The notes beneath the pieces were generated by a model. The model was not told the DNA's origin. It searched no databases and saw only the letters and a list, made by a program, of their open reading frames with translations. Source: Holophagales bacterium UBA2201 (GTDB lineage: Bacteria > Acidobacteriota > Thermoanaerobaculia > UBA2201). From it: a stretch of 48,284 nt of DNA. The translations under genes and the position numbers were made by a program. Position 1 is the first letter of the stretch. The number at the start of each line of letters is the position of its first letter. The stretch covers positions 1 through 48,284 of the forward strand of contig DCUZ01000115.1 in the NCBI GenBank assembly GCA_002327305.1, written 5' to 3'. Positions 9,334 to 17,135 of this stretch are shown here, piece after piece.

Positions 9334-9349
9334 TACAGGAGGGCCGCTT

Positions 9350-10090
9350 CTATCCGTGGCCCTTCGACAACACGATGATGATGGCCACCAGAATGCCTCC
9401 GCCCAGGGCGACGAGGCTGTACTTCTTCGGTTCCTGTTCCGCCTTGGGAAGGAGATGGGTCGCGCCGACATAGATCAGCGTCCCCGCCGACAGCGCCAGC
9501 AGGGCCCCCAGCATGGACCGGTCGATCCTGTTGACGAGCGGGTACGAGACCAGCATCCCCATCGGGGTGGTCAGCGCCGCCGCCAGGAAGGCCAGCAACA
9601 GGGCCTTTCGCTCCCTGACCCCCCCCTTCAGCAAGAGCAGGTAGGTGATGATGCCCTCGGGAAATTCGTGCAGGACCAGTCCGGCCGTGGCCAGGAAGCC
9701 GGTGAAGATACTCACCGTAAAAGCGATGGAATAGACAAATCCATCGATGAACGAATGGAGGCCGATCCCGATCATCGGCACCAGCCCGATGCCGTATTCC
9801 GCTTTTTCCGGCTCCTTCTGGCACACGAACGCGGTAACGAACCGATCGAACAGGTGCAGCCCGAAATAGCCGGCCAGCAGGAACACGGGAGCGCTGGGGT
9901 TCATCGCAAAGGATTTCGGCACGATGTGGAGGAACGAGGCGGAGATCAGGACCCCGGCCGCGAAACACATGAAATAGGTCGCGTTGCGCTGGCCCCAGGC
10001 CAGGAAATTGCGGATCGTATAGATCCCCAACGAAGTGACGATGGCCGCCAGCGAGCTGATCGCAAGGGCCAGCCAAAAGTTATTTGCCAT
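9350..10090 (-). CDS. ZIP-family divalent metal transporter
   Basis: This 246-residue integral membrane protein has about eight hydrophobic segments, the usual size and topology for bacterial ZIP (ZIP/GufA-like) permeases that carry Zn2+ or other divalent metals into the cytoplasm. The two metal-coordinating motifs are present: HSFIDG in TM4 and HEFPEG in TM5. A further His in FLHIVPKSF (TM2) and a conserved HLLP near the C-terminus are also typical. The intracellular loop after TM3 is short (CQKEPEKAEYG) rather than His-rich. AAGGGGGAAG about 6 nt before the ATG is a plausible ribosome-binding site. The gene stands alone between REP-like repeats and the large GYF_2 protein gene. No Zur or Fur box was recognised. 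Confidence 0.9.
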   Translation of the reverse strand: MANNFWLALAISSLAAIVTSLGIYTIRNFLAWGQRNATYFMCFAAGVLISASFLHIVPKSFAMNPSAPVFLLAGYFGLHLFDRFVTAFVCQKEPEKAEYGIGLVPMIGIGLHSFIDGFVYSIAFTVSIFTGFLATAGLVLHEFPEGIITYLLLLKGGVRERKALLLAFLAAALTTPMGMLVSYPLVNRIDRSMLGALLALSAGTLIYVGATHLLPKAEQEPKKYSLVALGGGILVAIIIVLSKGHG

Positions 10091-10229
10091 GGCGCTTCCC
10101 CCTTGGCTTTCGTTTCGCTATCGCACGATGCCGTGAAGACCTTGACTTCACCCCTTCCATGGTATACCAGACCACCCTGCAAGGCAAATGCGGTCCAGCC
10201 CATGAGGGGCCGCCGTTCCGCCCGTCTCA

Positions 10230-13200
10230 TCACTGCTGATAGGTGTATTCATAGTACATGTGGATCACCCCCCCGCCGCGCACATTGATCCCCTGTCCGA
10301 ACACCCGCAGGGTCTGTACCTGTTTTCCACCCGGATCGGGATTGATTCTAAGGCCCCACTTCACGGTTTTCGTGGCCGCCCCTTTGGCGGCCTCCGCCCC
10401 CTGCCCCCCTTGCGACAATCTCTCCCAGTGCACGCGGCTCAACAGCTCCGCCTTGGGCGGCGCCCCCCCCTTCTCGCGCTGACCGTCGTGGAAGGCGATC
10501 TCCACGCCCCAGTTGTATCGCTCCTTGGGCAGTTTGATGGAGTCAATGTTCATCTTCAATTCCAGCGTCTCCTTCAAACCCACGGACGGAGGGAAGGGGG
10601 TCCAACTGAGGGCGTATGAAAACGGCACCAGGAAGGTCTTCAATCCGCCGTTCACAAGAACGGAATCGGGTGCCATGATCTTGAAGGTCGCCGAGCCGTT
10701 GACCGCCTTTGCGTCCACTTTGGCCGCCGGGTGCCGGGAGTCGCGCCAGGTGTCGCTCCACTGGCGGGTCAGGACCCAGCGCCCCTTTCCCGCCTTCGGG
10801 GGGGGCGGCGCGGGCTCCGTCTTTTCCTCGTCGTCCTCCACCGCCGCCGTGACCCGGTCCCGGGCCAGAAGGTCGCCCTTCAGGTTGAAGAGCTCAAGGG
10901 AGACCGCCTGGTCGCCCGGATCGGTCAGGGTCAGGGATGCCCGGGAGGTGGCGCCCTCGGTTTGCAGGGGTTTTGCCTGGCCCGGCCATTCCCACCGGTA
11001 CCGGTAGGTCCCGGGAGGACGCGCCGAAGCGTCGAATTCGAAGCCCTCTCCGGGCGGGCCGGCCAGGCGCCTCGGAGTGACCACGACGGCCGCCTTCTCC
11101 ACGGTGACCTCGGCGGAGGCGCTGTGGAGGACCTTGCCCCCGTGGACCAGATCGACCTTCAGGACATGTTTGACCGGCTTGTCCTCCTTCCGGACCCCGG
11201 GCGAGGGCTCGTAGGCATGCTTGAGGGTGATCTTCGCCTCCCCGTCCACGACCGCCGCCTTCTCCTGCCCCTTCGAATGCTCCCCCGTGTCGCCGAAATC
11301 GTATTCGAAGGTCACCTCCGACATCTTGGGGGAGAGGGCGCTGGCGGCGACCTCGAATTCGTACTCCTCGTACCCCTTGGCGTCCTCGATCCGGTCCGGC
11401 TCGATCCTCAGCCCCCCGGAAGAGATCTTGACCGCCCACACCGCCGCCGTCCCGTTCTTGCCGACCTTCATCGTGTAATAGGCGGCGTTCTCCCACTTCT
11501 CCCCCTTCATTCTCTGGAGGGTCAGACCGATGTTCGCGTCGGAAGTCGAACCGTTGGCCGCCAGGAAATACAGGATGTCGCCGTCGGCCACATCGACTTC
11601 ATGCGTCACGGGGTGGCTCTCCGCGATGACCAGCAGGGGGAGGTCCCCCTCCGTCAGGCGCTCCCTGCCCTTTTCCAGTTTGAAGAGATGGACCCGGTGC
11701 GGGACGGTCAGGCCCGTGTCGCTCTGGTGGATCCTCAGGACCGCCTCCTCCCCGCCGAGGGTGAGGGTGTCGCGGCGGTCGGCCACGACGCCGGCGTTGT
11801 CCGGATGCTCGAAGTCGGACAACGGCAGTCCCGCGTGCCGGAGAAGCCAGATGGAAAAATCGGCGTAGAAATCGTCGAAGGTCCGTCCGGTGGTCCTCTC
11901 CAGCCGCTTCCGCAGGGGGACCAGCGGATCGGAGCGCTGGTCGGTCGCGACGAGGTCGATCAACTCCTTGATCTTGAACCCCCGCTGGTTCACCAGATAG
12001 CGGACGAAGATGGGCGCCAGGTATTCGTAATCCAGCCCGCCGACGAGGGCGCAGGTGCCCGGGACCTTGCCGAGGGAATGGATCGGATGGCTTAAAAAGC
12101 GCGGCCCGATCCGCCCGTTGAGGGAGGGGGAATCCTTGTCCCAATCCGTCCTGTAGGGGATCTTGGCCAGATCGTGCCCCGCCCATTCCGCAGTGGCCTC
12201 CCTCCACCACTTGTGCGGCGTCTCCAGAAAGGCGATCATGATCCCGTAATAGGGCCGCTGGATGACATGGAACAGTTCGTGAGCGAGGAGCGATTTGAAG
12301 GTGGTGAAATGGTCCTCGAAGGCGCCGCGGCCGCCGGTCGCCGGGTCGAAGAACTCCAGTTTGATGATCTCCGAGGGCAGATGGATCGTGTCCCAAAAGG
12401 TCTCGTGGGCCATCTCCCCCTGCTGGACATGATAGTTGTAGAGGGAGTCCACCTTCACTTTCACGTACCGGGTATAGAGGTGCATGCCCCCGATCCCCTT
12501 CACGGTCGGATCGGGGAACCCGGCTTCCATGTATCGCTTCAGGGCCTCTTCCAGGACGAAGGCGATGTCCTGGACGGCGCAGGCATATTTTGGATCGTCG
12601 GGGTCCACGAAGTGGAGCTTCGCCGGGGCGATCGCCTTTTTCCACTCCTCGTCGGGAAAGGTCCGCCTCAGGGCCTTGTCGGAGTAGAGGACCCTGATCT
12701 TCCAGGTCCTGGAAAGGTACTTGTCGTTGGCCCACCGTTCCGCGACCTCGGCGATCGTCCCGCCCACCACGGCGACGATGGCCGCCGTTTTCCCCAGCCC
12801 CACCACCGAAAAGCCGGTCCAGAAGGCGGAGAGGTGGTCGGTGATCAGGAAGAGGGTGTGGGAGGATCCATCCACCCGGTAGTAGAGGTCCACCCAGGTC
12901 TTGTGCTCCTCGTCCCACCGGGCGGGGGCGAAATTGGCCTCCACCGGCACGGTGGTGTCCAGGAGGGCCGGATCGTAGGGGATGCCGATCTCGACATAGT
13001 CCTCCAACTGCTCCATCCCCTCGATCGAGACATCGTACACCGGTTCGTCTCCAAAAGGATGCTCCCGATGGACCGCGGCGTTCTCCACCCGGGAGATGGA
13101 GAGGATTTGCGTCTGCTTCAGCAGGCCGCCCGGCAGGGTGACCGTGACCCCATCATTAGACCGAATGACCTGCCTCTGCCCCGAGGGGGCGACCTTCTCC

Positions 13201-13778
13201 TCGTGGAGGCGCGTCACGACCGGCGCCCCGACCTTGAACGGGACGGCGCCCACCTCCCAGTCCCCGTCGAACAGCCGGATGCTATCGGACCCCCGGTCCA
13301 CCGGGATGTTGAACCCCAGGCACCGCTCCCCCAGCCCGGCGAAGGACAGGGAGCGGTCTCCGTACCGGACCCTGACGCGCTCCGGGTCCAGGGGCCCGCT
13401 CGCTTCCAGGATGACATACGATCCCGCCGGCCCCTCCCTCGGATAGCACTCCTCGATCTGCAATGAGGCGGGCCGGACCAGGTGCAGGACGAGGAGGACC
13501 GCCGCCCCCACCAGGACCAGGCCGGCGGCGATCGTGGGAAGGATCCACCACCTCCGGCGCCGGGATGGGACAGAGGCAGGACGGACCAGACCCCGGAGCG
13601 ATTCGATGCTCCCCGCCGGGGTCCAGGCCCCCAGGGCCGGGGACCAGAGGAGGTCGTCGGCGAAGAGGTTCCCCTCGGACCCCATCCGGCAGATCTCCTC
13701 CCAGGGGTAGGGGCCGTATTGCCGGCCTTCCCGTCCCAGGTGATAGGCGTCGGAACCAAAACTCGCGAACTGCGTCAT
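10230..13778 (-). CDS. Giant GYF_2 / membrane / HEXXH metalloprotease-like / PKD protein (copy A)
   Basis: This 1182-residue protein starts with a GYF_2 (DUF4339) domain (about residues 12-65, GREGRQYGPYPWEEICRMG). A basic RRRRWW patch and one membrane helix (about 77-101) follow, so the rest is probably outside the cytoplasm. After the helix comes an IPT/TIG-like beta domain (about 105-180), a hydrophobic stretch near 325-350, and a gluzincin-like metallopeptidase core: HELFH (His500, Glu501, His504), then WWREATAEW with candidate third ligands Glu527 or Glu531. The C-terminal third has PKD-like modules with the EYDFGD motif (about 820-890) and a second beta domain (about 925-985). The substrate is unknown. 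The ATG is preceded by GATAAT at 9 nt and no ribosome-binding site. A full-length paralogue lies at 39.2-42.8 kb. Protease activity is inferred from the motif only. Confidence 0.8.
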   Translation of the reverse strand: MTQFASFGSDAYHLGREGRQYGPYPWEEICRMGSEGNLFADDLLWSPALGAWTPAGSIESLRGLVRPASVPSRRRRWWILPTIAAGLVLVGAAVLLVLHLVRPASLQIEECYPREGPAGSYVILEASGPLDPERVRVRYGDRSLSFAGLGERCLGFNIPVDRGSDSIRLFDGDWEVGAVPFKVGAPVVTRLHEEKVAPSGQRQVIRSNDGVTVTLPGGLLKQTQILSISRVENAAVHREHPFGDEPVYDVSIEGMEQLEDYVEIGIPYDPALLDTTVPVEANFAPARWDEEHKTWVDLYYRVDGSSHTLFLITDHLSAFWTGFSVVGLGKTAAIVAVVGGTIAEVAERWANDKYLSRTWKIRVLYSDKALRRTFPDEEWKKAIAPAKLHFVDPDDPKYACAVQDIAFVLEEALKRYMEAGFPDPTVKGIGGMHLYTRYVKVKVDSLYNYHVQQGEMAHETFWDTIHLPSEIIKLEFFDPATGGRGAFEDHFTTFKSLLAHELFHVIQRPYYGIMIAFLETPHKWWREATAEWAGHDLAKIPYRTDWDKDSPSLNGRIGPRFLSHPIHSLGKVPGTCALVGGLDYEYLAPIFVRYLVNQRGFKIKELIDLVATDQRSDPLVPLRKRLERTTGRTFDDFYADFSIWLLRHAGLPLSDFEHPDNAGVVADRRDTLTLGGEEAVLRIHQSDTGLTVPHRVHLFKLEKGRERLTEGDLPLLVIAESHPVTHEVDVADGDILYFLAANGSTSDANIGLTLQRMKGEKWENAAYYTMKVGKNGTAAVWAVKISSGGLRIEPDRIEDAKGYEEYEFEVAASALSPKMSEVTFEYDFGDTGEHSKGQEKAAVVDGEAKITLKHAYEPSPGVRKEDKPVKHVLKVDLVHGGKVLHSASAEVTVEKAAVVVTPRRLAGPPGEGFEFDASARPPGTYRYRWEWPGQAKPLQTEGATSRASLTLTDPGDQAVSLELFNLKGDLLARDRVTAAVEDDEEKTEPAPPPPKAGKGRWVLTRQWSDTWRDSRHPAAKVDAKAVNGSATFKIMAPDSVLVNGGLKTFLVPFSYALSWTPFPPSVGLKETLELKMNIDSIKLPKERYNWGVEIAFHDGQREKGGAPPKAELLSRVHWERLSQGGQGAEAAKGAATKTVKWGLRINPDPGGKQVQTLRVFGQGINVRGGGVIHMYYEYTYQQ

Positions 13779-13787
13779 TGAGTGCTA

Positions 13788-13793
13788 ATTATC
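13788..13793 (-). promoter_or_regulatory. Putative -10 box for copy A of the GYF_2/HEXXH gene
   Basis: On the minus strand GATAAT ends 9 nt before the ATG at 13778, giving a predicted leader of 2-3 nt. The paralogous gene has CATAAT at the same 9-nt distance, so the arrangement is conserved between copies. Confidence 0.45.
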
Positions 13794-13811
13794 GCACAGG
13801 CTTCGGCATCA

Positions 13812-13887
13812 AACTGTGGCGCAGGTTCTCCGACCTGCGGCATTGATCGATGAAAGAGCGGCCGACTGGTGAGTCGGCCCTACATTT
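13812..13887. repeat. REP-like double-hairpin repeat, copy 4
   Basis: This copy has the palindromes GCAGGTTCTCCGACCTGC and GGCCGACTGGTGAGTCGGCC, and lies in the divergent gap between the GYF_2 protein and the phospholipid cassette. As after copy 1, it is followed by GGCACCAAGC and a GC-rich tract. Confidence 0.75.
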
Positions 13888-13899
13888 CTGGCACCAAGC

Positions 13900-13929
13900 G
13901 ACGGGGCGGGCTTGTGGGCCCGCCCCGTC
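13900..13929. other. Perfect 12-bp stem-loop upstream of lipid-cassette promoter
   Basis: GACGGGGCGGGC and its exact reverse complement flank a 6-nt loop. There is no T-run on either side, so an intrinsic terminator is unlikely. The left arm is shared with the sequence after REP copy 1 (near 9120), suggesting it is a third, occasionally present hairpin of the REP-like element. Confidence 0.6.
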
Positions 13930-13931
13930 TG

Positions 13932-13960
13932 TTGACATTCCTCCCCGCCTCGGATACGCT
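13932..13960 (+). promoter_or_regulatory. Sigma-70-type promoter of the phospholipid cassette
   Basis: TTGACA (13932-13937), a 17-bp spacer and TACGCT (13955-13960) form a good housekeeping promoter. Only 7 nt separate the -10 box from the ATG at 13968, so the first mRNA is predicted to be leaderless or nearly so. Confidence 0.7.
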
Positions 13961-13967
13961 TTAGCCC

Positions 13968-14588
13968 ATGCCCTCGGTCTATGACCTTAAGCGAAACTTC
14001 CAGCGCGTTTTGCGGCCCTTTGTGGACCGCCTCCACCGGGCCGGCGTCCGCCCCAACCACCTCACCCTCCTGGCGCTGGGGCTATCCGGCGCGGTCGGAG
14101 CGGCGGTGCTCCTGGCGCGGCACGACCTCCGCTGGCTCCTCGTCCTCCCCCCCTGGCTCTTCCTGCGCATGGCGTTGAACGCCATGGACGGGATGCTGGC
14201 CCGCGAGCACGGCCTGATCACCCGCCTGGGCGGGGCGCTGAACGAGGCCGGCGACGTGCTGGCCGACCTGGCCCTCTACCTTCCCCTGGCCGCCGTCCGA
14301 CCGGAAGCGGCGATCGCCGTGGTGGCGTTCAACTTCGGGGCGGTGTTCACCGAGTTCTGCGGCCTCGTCGGCCCCTCCCTCGGCGCCTCCCGCCGCTACG
14401 AGGGCCCCATGGGCAAAAGCGACCGCGCCTTTTGGGTGGGCGTGCTGGGCCTGCTGGGTCCCTGGGTCCCGGCCTCGCTCCACTATTGGAGTTGGATCTT
14501 CTCCGCCGCGGCCCTCCTCGCCCTCCTCACCGGGTTCAACCGCCTGCGCGCCGCCCTCAAGGAGACGGAAGGGAAGGGGGCCGCGTGA
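13968..14588 (+). CDS. CDP-alcohol phosphatidyltransferase family protein
   Basis: This 206-residue membrane protein carries the CDP-alcohol phosphotransferase signature DGMLAREHGLITRLGGAL, followed by NEAGDVLAD. The first DG, the AR pair and the final Asp residues match the family; the usual second-line Asp is Asn in LNEAGD, a variant I associate with the YnjF/YnbA-like branch rather than with PgsA or PssA. Such enzymes join a CDP-diacylglycerol to an alcohol acceptor; the acceptor here is unknown. About six hydrophobic segments are visible. The stop codon overlaps the GTG start of the CdsA-like gene (GTGA), and a PlsC-like gene follows, so the three probably work as one lipid pathway, as in ynbABC-type operons. 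It is transcribed from the TTGACA/TACGCT promoter just upstream. Confidence 0.88.
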   Translation: MPSVYDLKRNFQRVLRPFVDRLHRAGVRPNHLTLLALGLSGAVGAAVLLARHDLRWLLVLPPWLFLRMALNAMDGMLAREHGLITRLGGALNEAGDVLADLALYLPLAAVRPEAAIAVVAFNFGAVFTEFCGLVGPSLGASRRYEGPMGKSDRAFWVGVLGLLGPWVPASLHYWSWIFSAAALLALLTGFNRLRAALKETEGKGAA

Positions 14589-15532
14589 ACGGGCCGCTGG
14601 GGTTGGCGGAGTGGGGCCCGGTGGGGCGGATGGCCCTCATCGTCCTGGGGGTCCTTGTCTTCGCCTCCGTCCTCGTCTGGCTCCTGGGCCGTCTCGCCCC
14701 CCAGCGCGACTGGCGGGAACTGCGCGACCGCACCCGGTCGTGGTGGATCATGGCCTCCATCTTCTTCGCGGCGGTCGTGGTGCATCCGATCCTGTCGCTG
14801 GTCTTCTTCGGCCTCCTCTCCTTCTGGGCGCTCAAGGAGTTCGTCACCCTCCTTCAAACCCGCCCCGCCGACCACAAGGCGCTCTTCCTGGCCTTCCTGG
14901 CCGTCCCCGTCCAGTACTACTGGGTCCACATCCAATGGTACGGCCTCTTCATCATCTTCGTCCCGGTGTACATGTTCCTCCTCCTCCCGGCGGGACTGGT
15001 CCTGGCGCGCGATCCCCGCGGCTTCGTCGCCTCGGCGGCGCAGATCCAATGGGGGTTGATGGCCTTTGTCTTCGGCCTCTCCCACCTGGGTTACCTGCTG
15101 GGACTTCCGGCCGTGGAGGGGAGCCGCGCCGACGGCCGGACGATGGTGCTCTTTTTGGTCTTCCTCACGGAGATGAGCGACGTCCTGCAGTACTGCTGGG
15201 GCAAACTGCTGGGGCGGCACAAGGTCATCCCCACCATCAGCCCCAACAAGACCTGGGAGGGACTCCTCGGCGGCGTGGCCACCATGGCGGCCGCGTCGCT
15301 CCTGCTCCGCTTCCTCACCCCGTTCTCGGCGCGCGAGACCGTGGGGGTGGCCCTTCTGATCGGATTGGCGGGCTTTTTCGGCGGCGCGGTGATGAGCGCG
15401 GTGAAGCGGGATTTCGGCGTGAAGGACTTCGGGACGGCCATCCCCGGACACGGCGGCATGCTGGACCGGGTGGACTCCCTCTGCTACGCCGCCCCCTTGT
15501 TCTTTCACTATGTGTGGTATTTCCACTATTGA
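14585..15532 (+). CDS. CdsA-like phosphatidate cytidylyltransferase
   Basis: This 315-residue polytopic membrane protein carries the full CdsA signature near its C-terminus: SAVKRDFGVKDFGTAIPGHG, then GMLDRVDS. CdsA enzymes make CDP-diacylglycerol from CTP and phosphatidic acid, the substrate needed by the preceding CDP-alcohol transferase. SPNKTWEG upstream of the signature is another family motif. The GTG at 14585 was chosen because it overlaps the previous stop as GTGA; an ATG at 14630 is an alternative. Its pairing with a YnjF/YnbA-like transferase rather than with a housekeeping operon (no isoprenoid synthase or ribosome-recycling gene nearby) suggests a dedicated accessory lipid pathway. 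Confidence 0.9.
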   Translation: MNGPLGLAEWGPVGRMALIVLGVLVFASVLVWLLGRLAPQRDWRELRDRTRSWWIMASIFFAAVVVHPILSLVFFGLLSFWALKEFVTLLQTRPADHKALFLAFLAVPVQYYWVHIQWYGLFIIFVPVYMFLLLPAGLVLARDPRGFVASAAQIQWGLMAFVFGLSHLGYLLGLPAVEGSRADGRTMVLFLVFLTEMSDVLQYCWGKLLGRHKVIPTISPNKTWEGLLGGVATMAAASLLLRFLTPFSARETVGVALLIGLAGFFGGAVMSAVKRDFGVKDFGTAIPGHGGMLDRVDSLCYAAPLFFHYVWYFHY

Positions 15533-15536
15533 TCGC

Positions 15537-16154
15537 ATGAGACCGTGGATCCAGGCCATTTTTTTCCTCCTCTTCCTCCGCCCCTTTTTCCTCCTCTTCA
15601 TCGGCCTGCGGATGAGGGGGCGTGAGCACCTGCCGGAGAGGGACCCGTTCATCCTCATCGCCAACCACACCAGCCACCTGGACGCCGCCTCGATTCTGAC
15701 CCTCTTCCCCCTGGCCCGCCTCTGCCGCATCCGCCCCGTGGCGGCGAAGGACTACTTCCTGCGCAACGCCGTCGTCGCCTGGCTGTCACGCACCCTCTTC
15801 AATATCCTCCCCATCGCGCGGAAGGGGATCACCAAAGAGGACAACCCCGTGGAAGAGATGCGACGGGCCCTCGATCGGGGCGAATCGCTCATCCTCTTCC
15901 CCGAGGGGACGCGCGGCGCCGGCCCTGAGCCGGCACCATTCCACGCGGGCGTGGCCCATCTACTGGAGCGCGCGCCGGGCGTCCCCGTGGTCCCGGCCTA
16001 CCTGCTCAACCTGGGGCGCTCCCTTCCCAAAGGGGAGTTCCTGCCCGTCCCCTTCTTCGCCGAGGTGCGCCTCGGCCCGCCCCTCCACCCATCAGGGAGC
16101 CGGGAAGAGGTCCTGAATCAGTTGCAAACTGCCGTGATGGACCTCCGTAGTTGA
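15537..16154 (+). CDS. 1-acyl-sn-glycerol-3-phosphate acyltransferase (PlsC-like)
   Basis: This protein of about 205 residues has the acyltransferase motifs NHTSHLDA (NHX4D catalytic pair) and FPEGTRGAG (glycerol-phosphate binding), and an N-terminal hydrophobic segment IFFLLFLRPFFLLFIGL. It should acylate lysophosphatidic acid or a similar acceptor, making phosphatidate for the CdsA-like enzyme encoded just upstream. The ATG at 15537 lies 4 nt after the preceding stop; an in-frame ATG at 15510, overlapping by 23 nt, would add nine residues. Tight packing with the two upstream genes indicates co-transcription. Heptamer repeat arrays begin shortly after its stop codon. Confidence 0.88.
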   Translation: MRPWIQAIFFLLFLRPFFLLFIGLRMRGREHLPERDPFILIANHTSHLDAASILTLFPLARLCRIRPVAAKDYFLRNAVVAWLSRTLFNILPIARKGITKEDNPVEEMRRALDRGESLILFPEGTRGAGPEPAPFHAGVAHLLERAPGVPVVPAYLLNLGRSLPKGEFLPVPFFAEVRLGPPLHPSGSREEVLNQLQTAVMDLRS

Positions 16155-16169
16155 GCCGGCCCTGATCCC

Positions 16170-16197
16170 GTAGCCGGTAGCCCGTAGCCCGTAGCAG
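16170..16197. repeat. Heptamer repeat, GTAGCCS units
   Basis: Four consecutive 7-base units related to GTAGCCC. They are the reverse complement of the GGGCTAC-type units in the array at 16421-16525, so the two arrays are inverted relative to each other. Confidence 0.7.
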
Positions 16198-16213
16198 GGG
16201 GGAGAGGCTACCA

Positions 16214-16353
16214 GCTTCTGTCATCTGTCTTCTGTCTTCTGTCTTCTGGCGGCTGTCTTCTGGCTTCTGTCTTCCGGCTTCTGTCTTCCGGCTTCTGCCT
16301 TCTGCCTTCTGGCTTCCGGCTTCCGGCTTCCGGCTTCCGGCTTCCGGCTTCCG
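16214..16353. repeat. Heptamer repeat array, GKCTTCY units
   Basis: About 20 contiguous 7-base units alternate between GTCTTCT, GGCTTCT and GGCTTCC, with uniform GGCTTCC units at the right end. No coding potential is credible. It fits the short tandemly repeated repetitive class known from cyanobacteria and some other phyla. Confidence 0.8.
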
Positions 16354-16420
16354 CCCTACGCTCGGATCCGACGAGAGTACGGGATGCTCGCTCAGGATGG
16401 TGCCCCCGCACCAGCTTCTA

Positions 16421-16525
16421 ACTACGGGCTACGGTCTACGGTCTACGGACTACGGGCTACGGTCTACGGACTACGGGCTACGGTCTACGGACTACGGTCT
16501 ACGGTCTACGGTCTACGGTCTACGG
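16421..16525. repeat. Heptamer repeat array, NCTACGG units
   Basis: About 14-15 contiguous 7-base units in which six positions are nearly constant (CTACGG) and the first cycles through T, A and G. With the two neighbouring arrays it fills the roughly 420-bp gap between the PlsC-like and DUF3365 genes; no gene is seen there apart from a TACAAT box just before the next gene. Confidence 0.85.
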
Positions 16526-16574
16526 GCGGTAGCGGGAATGCTACAATGAAGGTCACCCCCCCAAGGAGGTCCCC

Positions 16575-17135
16575 ATGCCGGCATTCGTCTTGATGATCCT
16601 GCTCACCACCGTCACTCCTCCACCCCCCCCGCCCGAAGCCATCCAGGAATGCCGCGACGCGGCGGCGCAGTTGGGCTCCGGTTTGATGAAGGAACTGACC
16701 GCCGCCATGACGAAGGGGGACGCGGAGGCCGCCCTCACTGCCTGCCGGGACAAGGCCCCCGCCATCGCGGCGTCCATCTCCGCCGAGAAGGGCCTGATCG
16801 TCCGGCGAACGGCGCTGAAGGCCCGCAACCAGGAGAACTGCCCCGACGCCTGGGAGACGGCCGTCCTGAAGGAGTTCGAGCGCCGTATGGCCGCCGGAGA
16901 GGACCCCGCCGGGTTGGAATTCGCGGAGGTGTCGGAACTCGACGGCCGGCGGGTGGTCCGGTTCATGAAGGCCATCCCCATGAAGGAGTTCTGCCTCCGG
17001 TGCCACGGCGACCCGGCCGGGATGAAGCCGGAGTTGAAGGGAACGATCGCCAAGCTGTACCCCGATGATGCGGCCGTGGGATTCAAGGCCGGGGACCTGC
17101 GCGGCGCCTTCAGCGTGACGCGCCCCCTGCCGTGA
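16575..17135 (+). CDS. DUF3365 (Tll0287-like) haem-binding protein
   Basis: This 186-residue protein matches the DUF3365/Tll0287-like pattern: a hydrophobic N-terminus (weak signal peptide followed by a Pro run), a helical region with CRDKAPAIAASISAEKG, RRTALKARNQENCPD, and a single c-type haem site CLRCHG (Cys140, Cys143, His144) near the C-terminus. Related domains act as haem sensors or small periplasmic cytochromes. The signal sequence is short (MPAFVLMILLTTVT), so export is likely but not certain. AAGGAGG lies 8 nt before the ATG and a TACAAT box lies further upstream. Its stop codon overlaps the GTG start of sixA, which suggests translational coupling between a redox or haem protein and a phosphohistidine phosphatase; the functional link is unknown. 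Confidence 0.82.
   Translation: MPAFVLMILLTTVTPPPPPPEAIQECRDAAAQLGSGLMKELTAAMTKGDAEAALTACRDKAPAIAASISAEKGLIVRRTALKARNQENCPDAWETAVLKEFERRMAAGEDPAGLEFAEVSELDGRRVVRFMKAIPMKEFCLRCHGDPAGMKPELKGTIAKLYPDDAAVGFKAGDLRGAFSVTRPLP

Noticed and set aside
13900..13929. The 12-bp perfect hairpin as a transcription terminator
   Set aside because: There is no T-run on either side and no gene ends next to it; it is better explained as part of the REP-like element.
16170..16525. Possible CRISPR array
   Set aside because: Units are contiguous 7-mers without spacers, and there are no cas genes in the window.
16384..16593. A 69-codon open frame with repeated TVYGLR peptides
   Set aside because: It is a pure translation of the NCTACGG heptamer array, with no ribosome-binding site.
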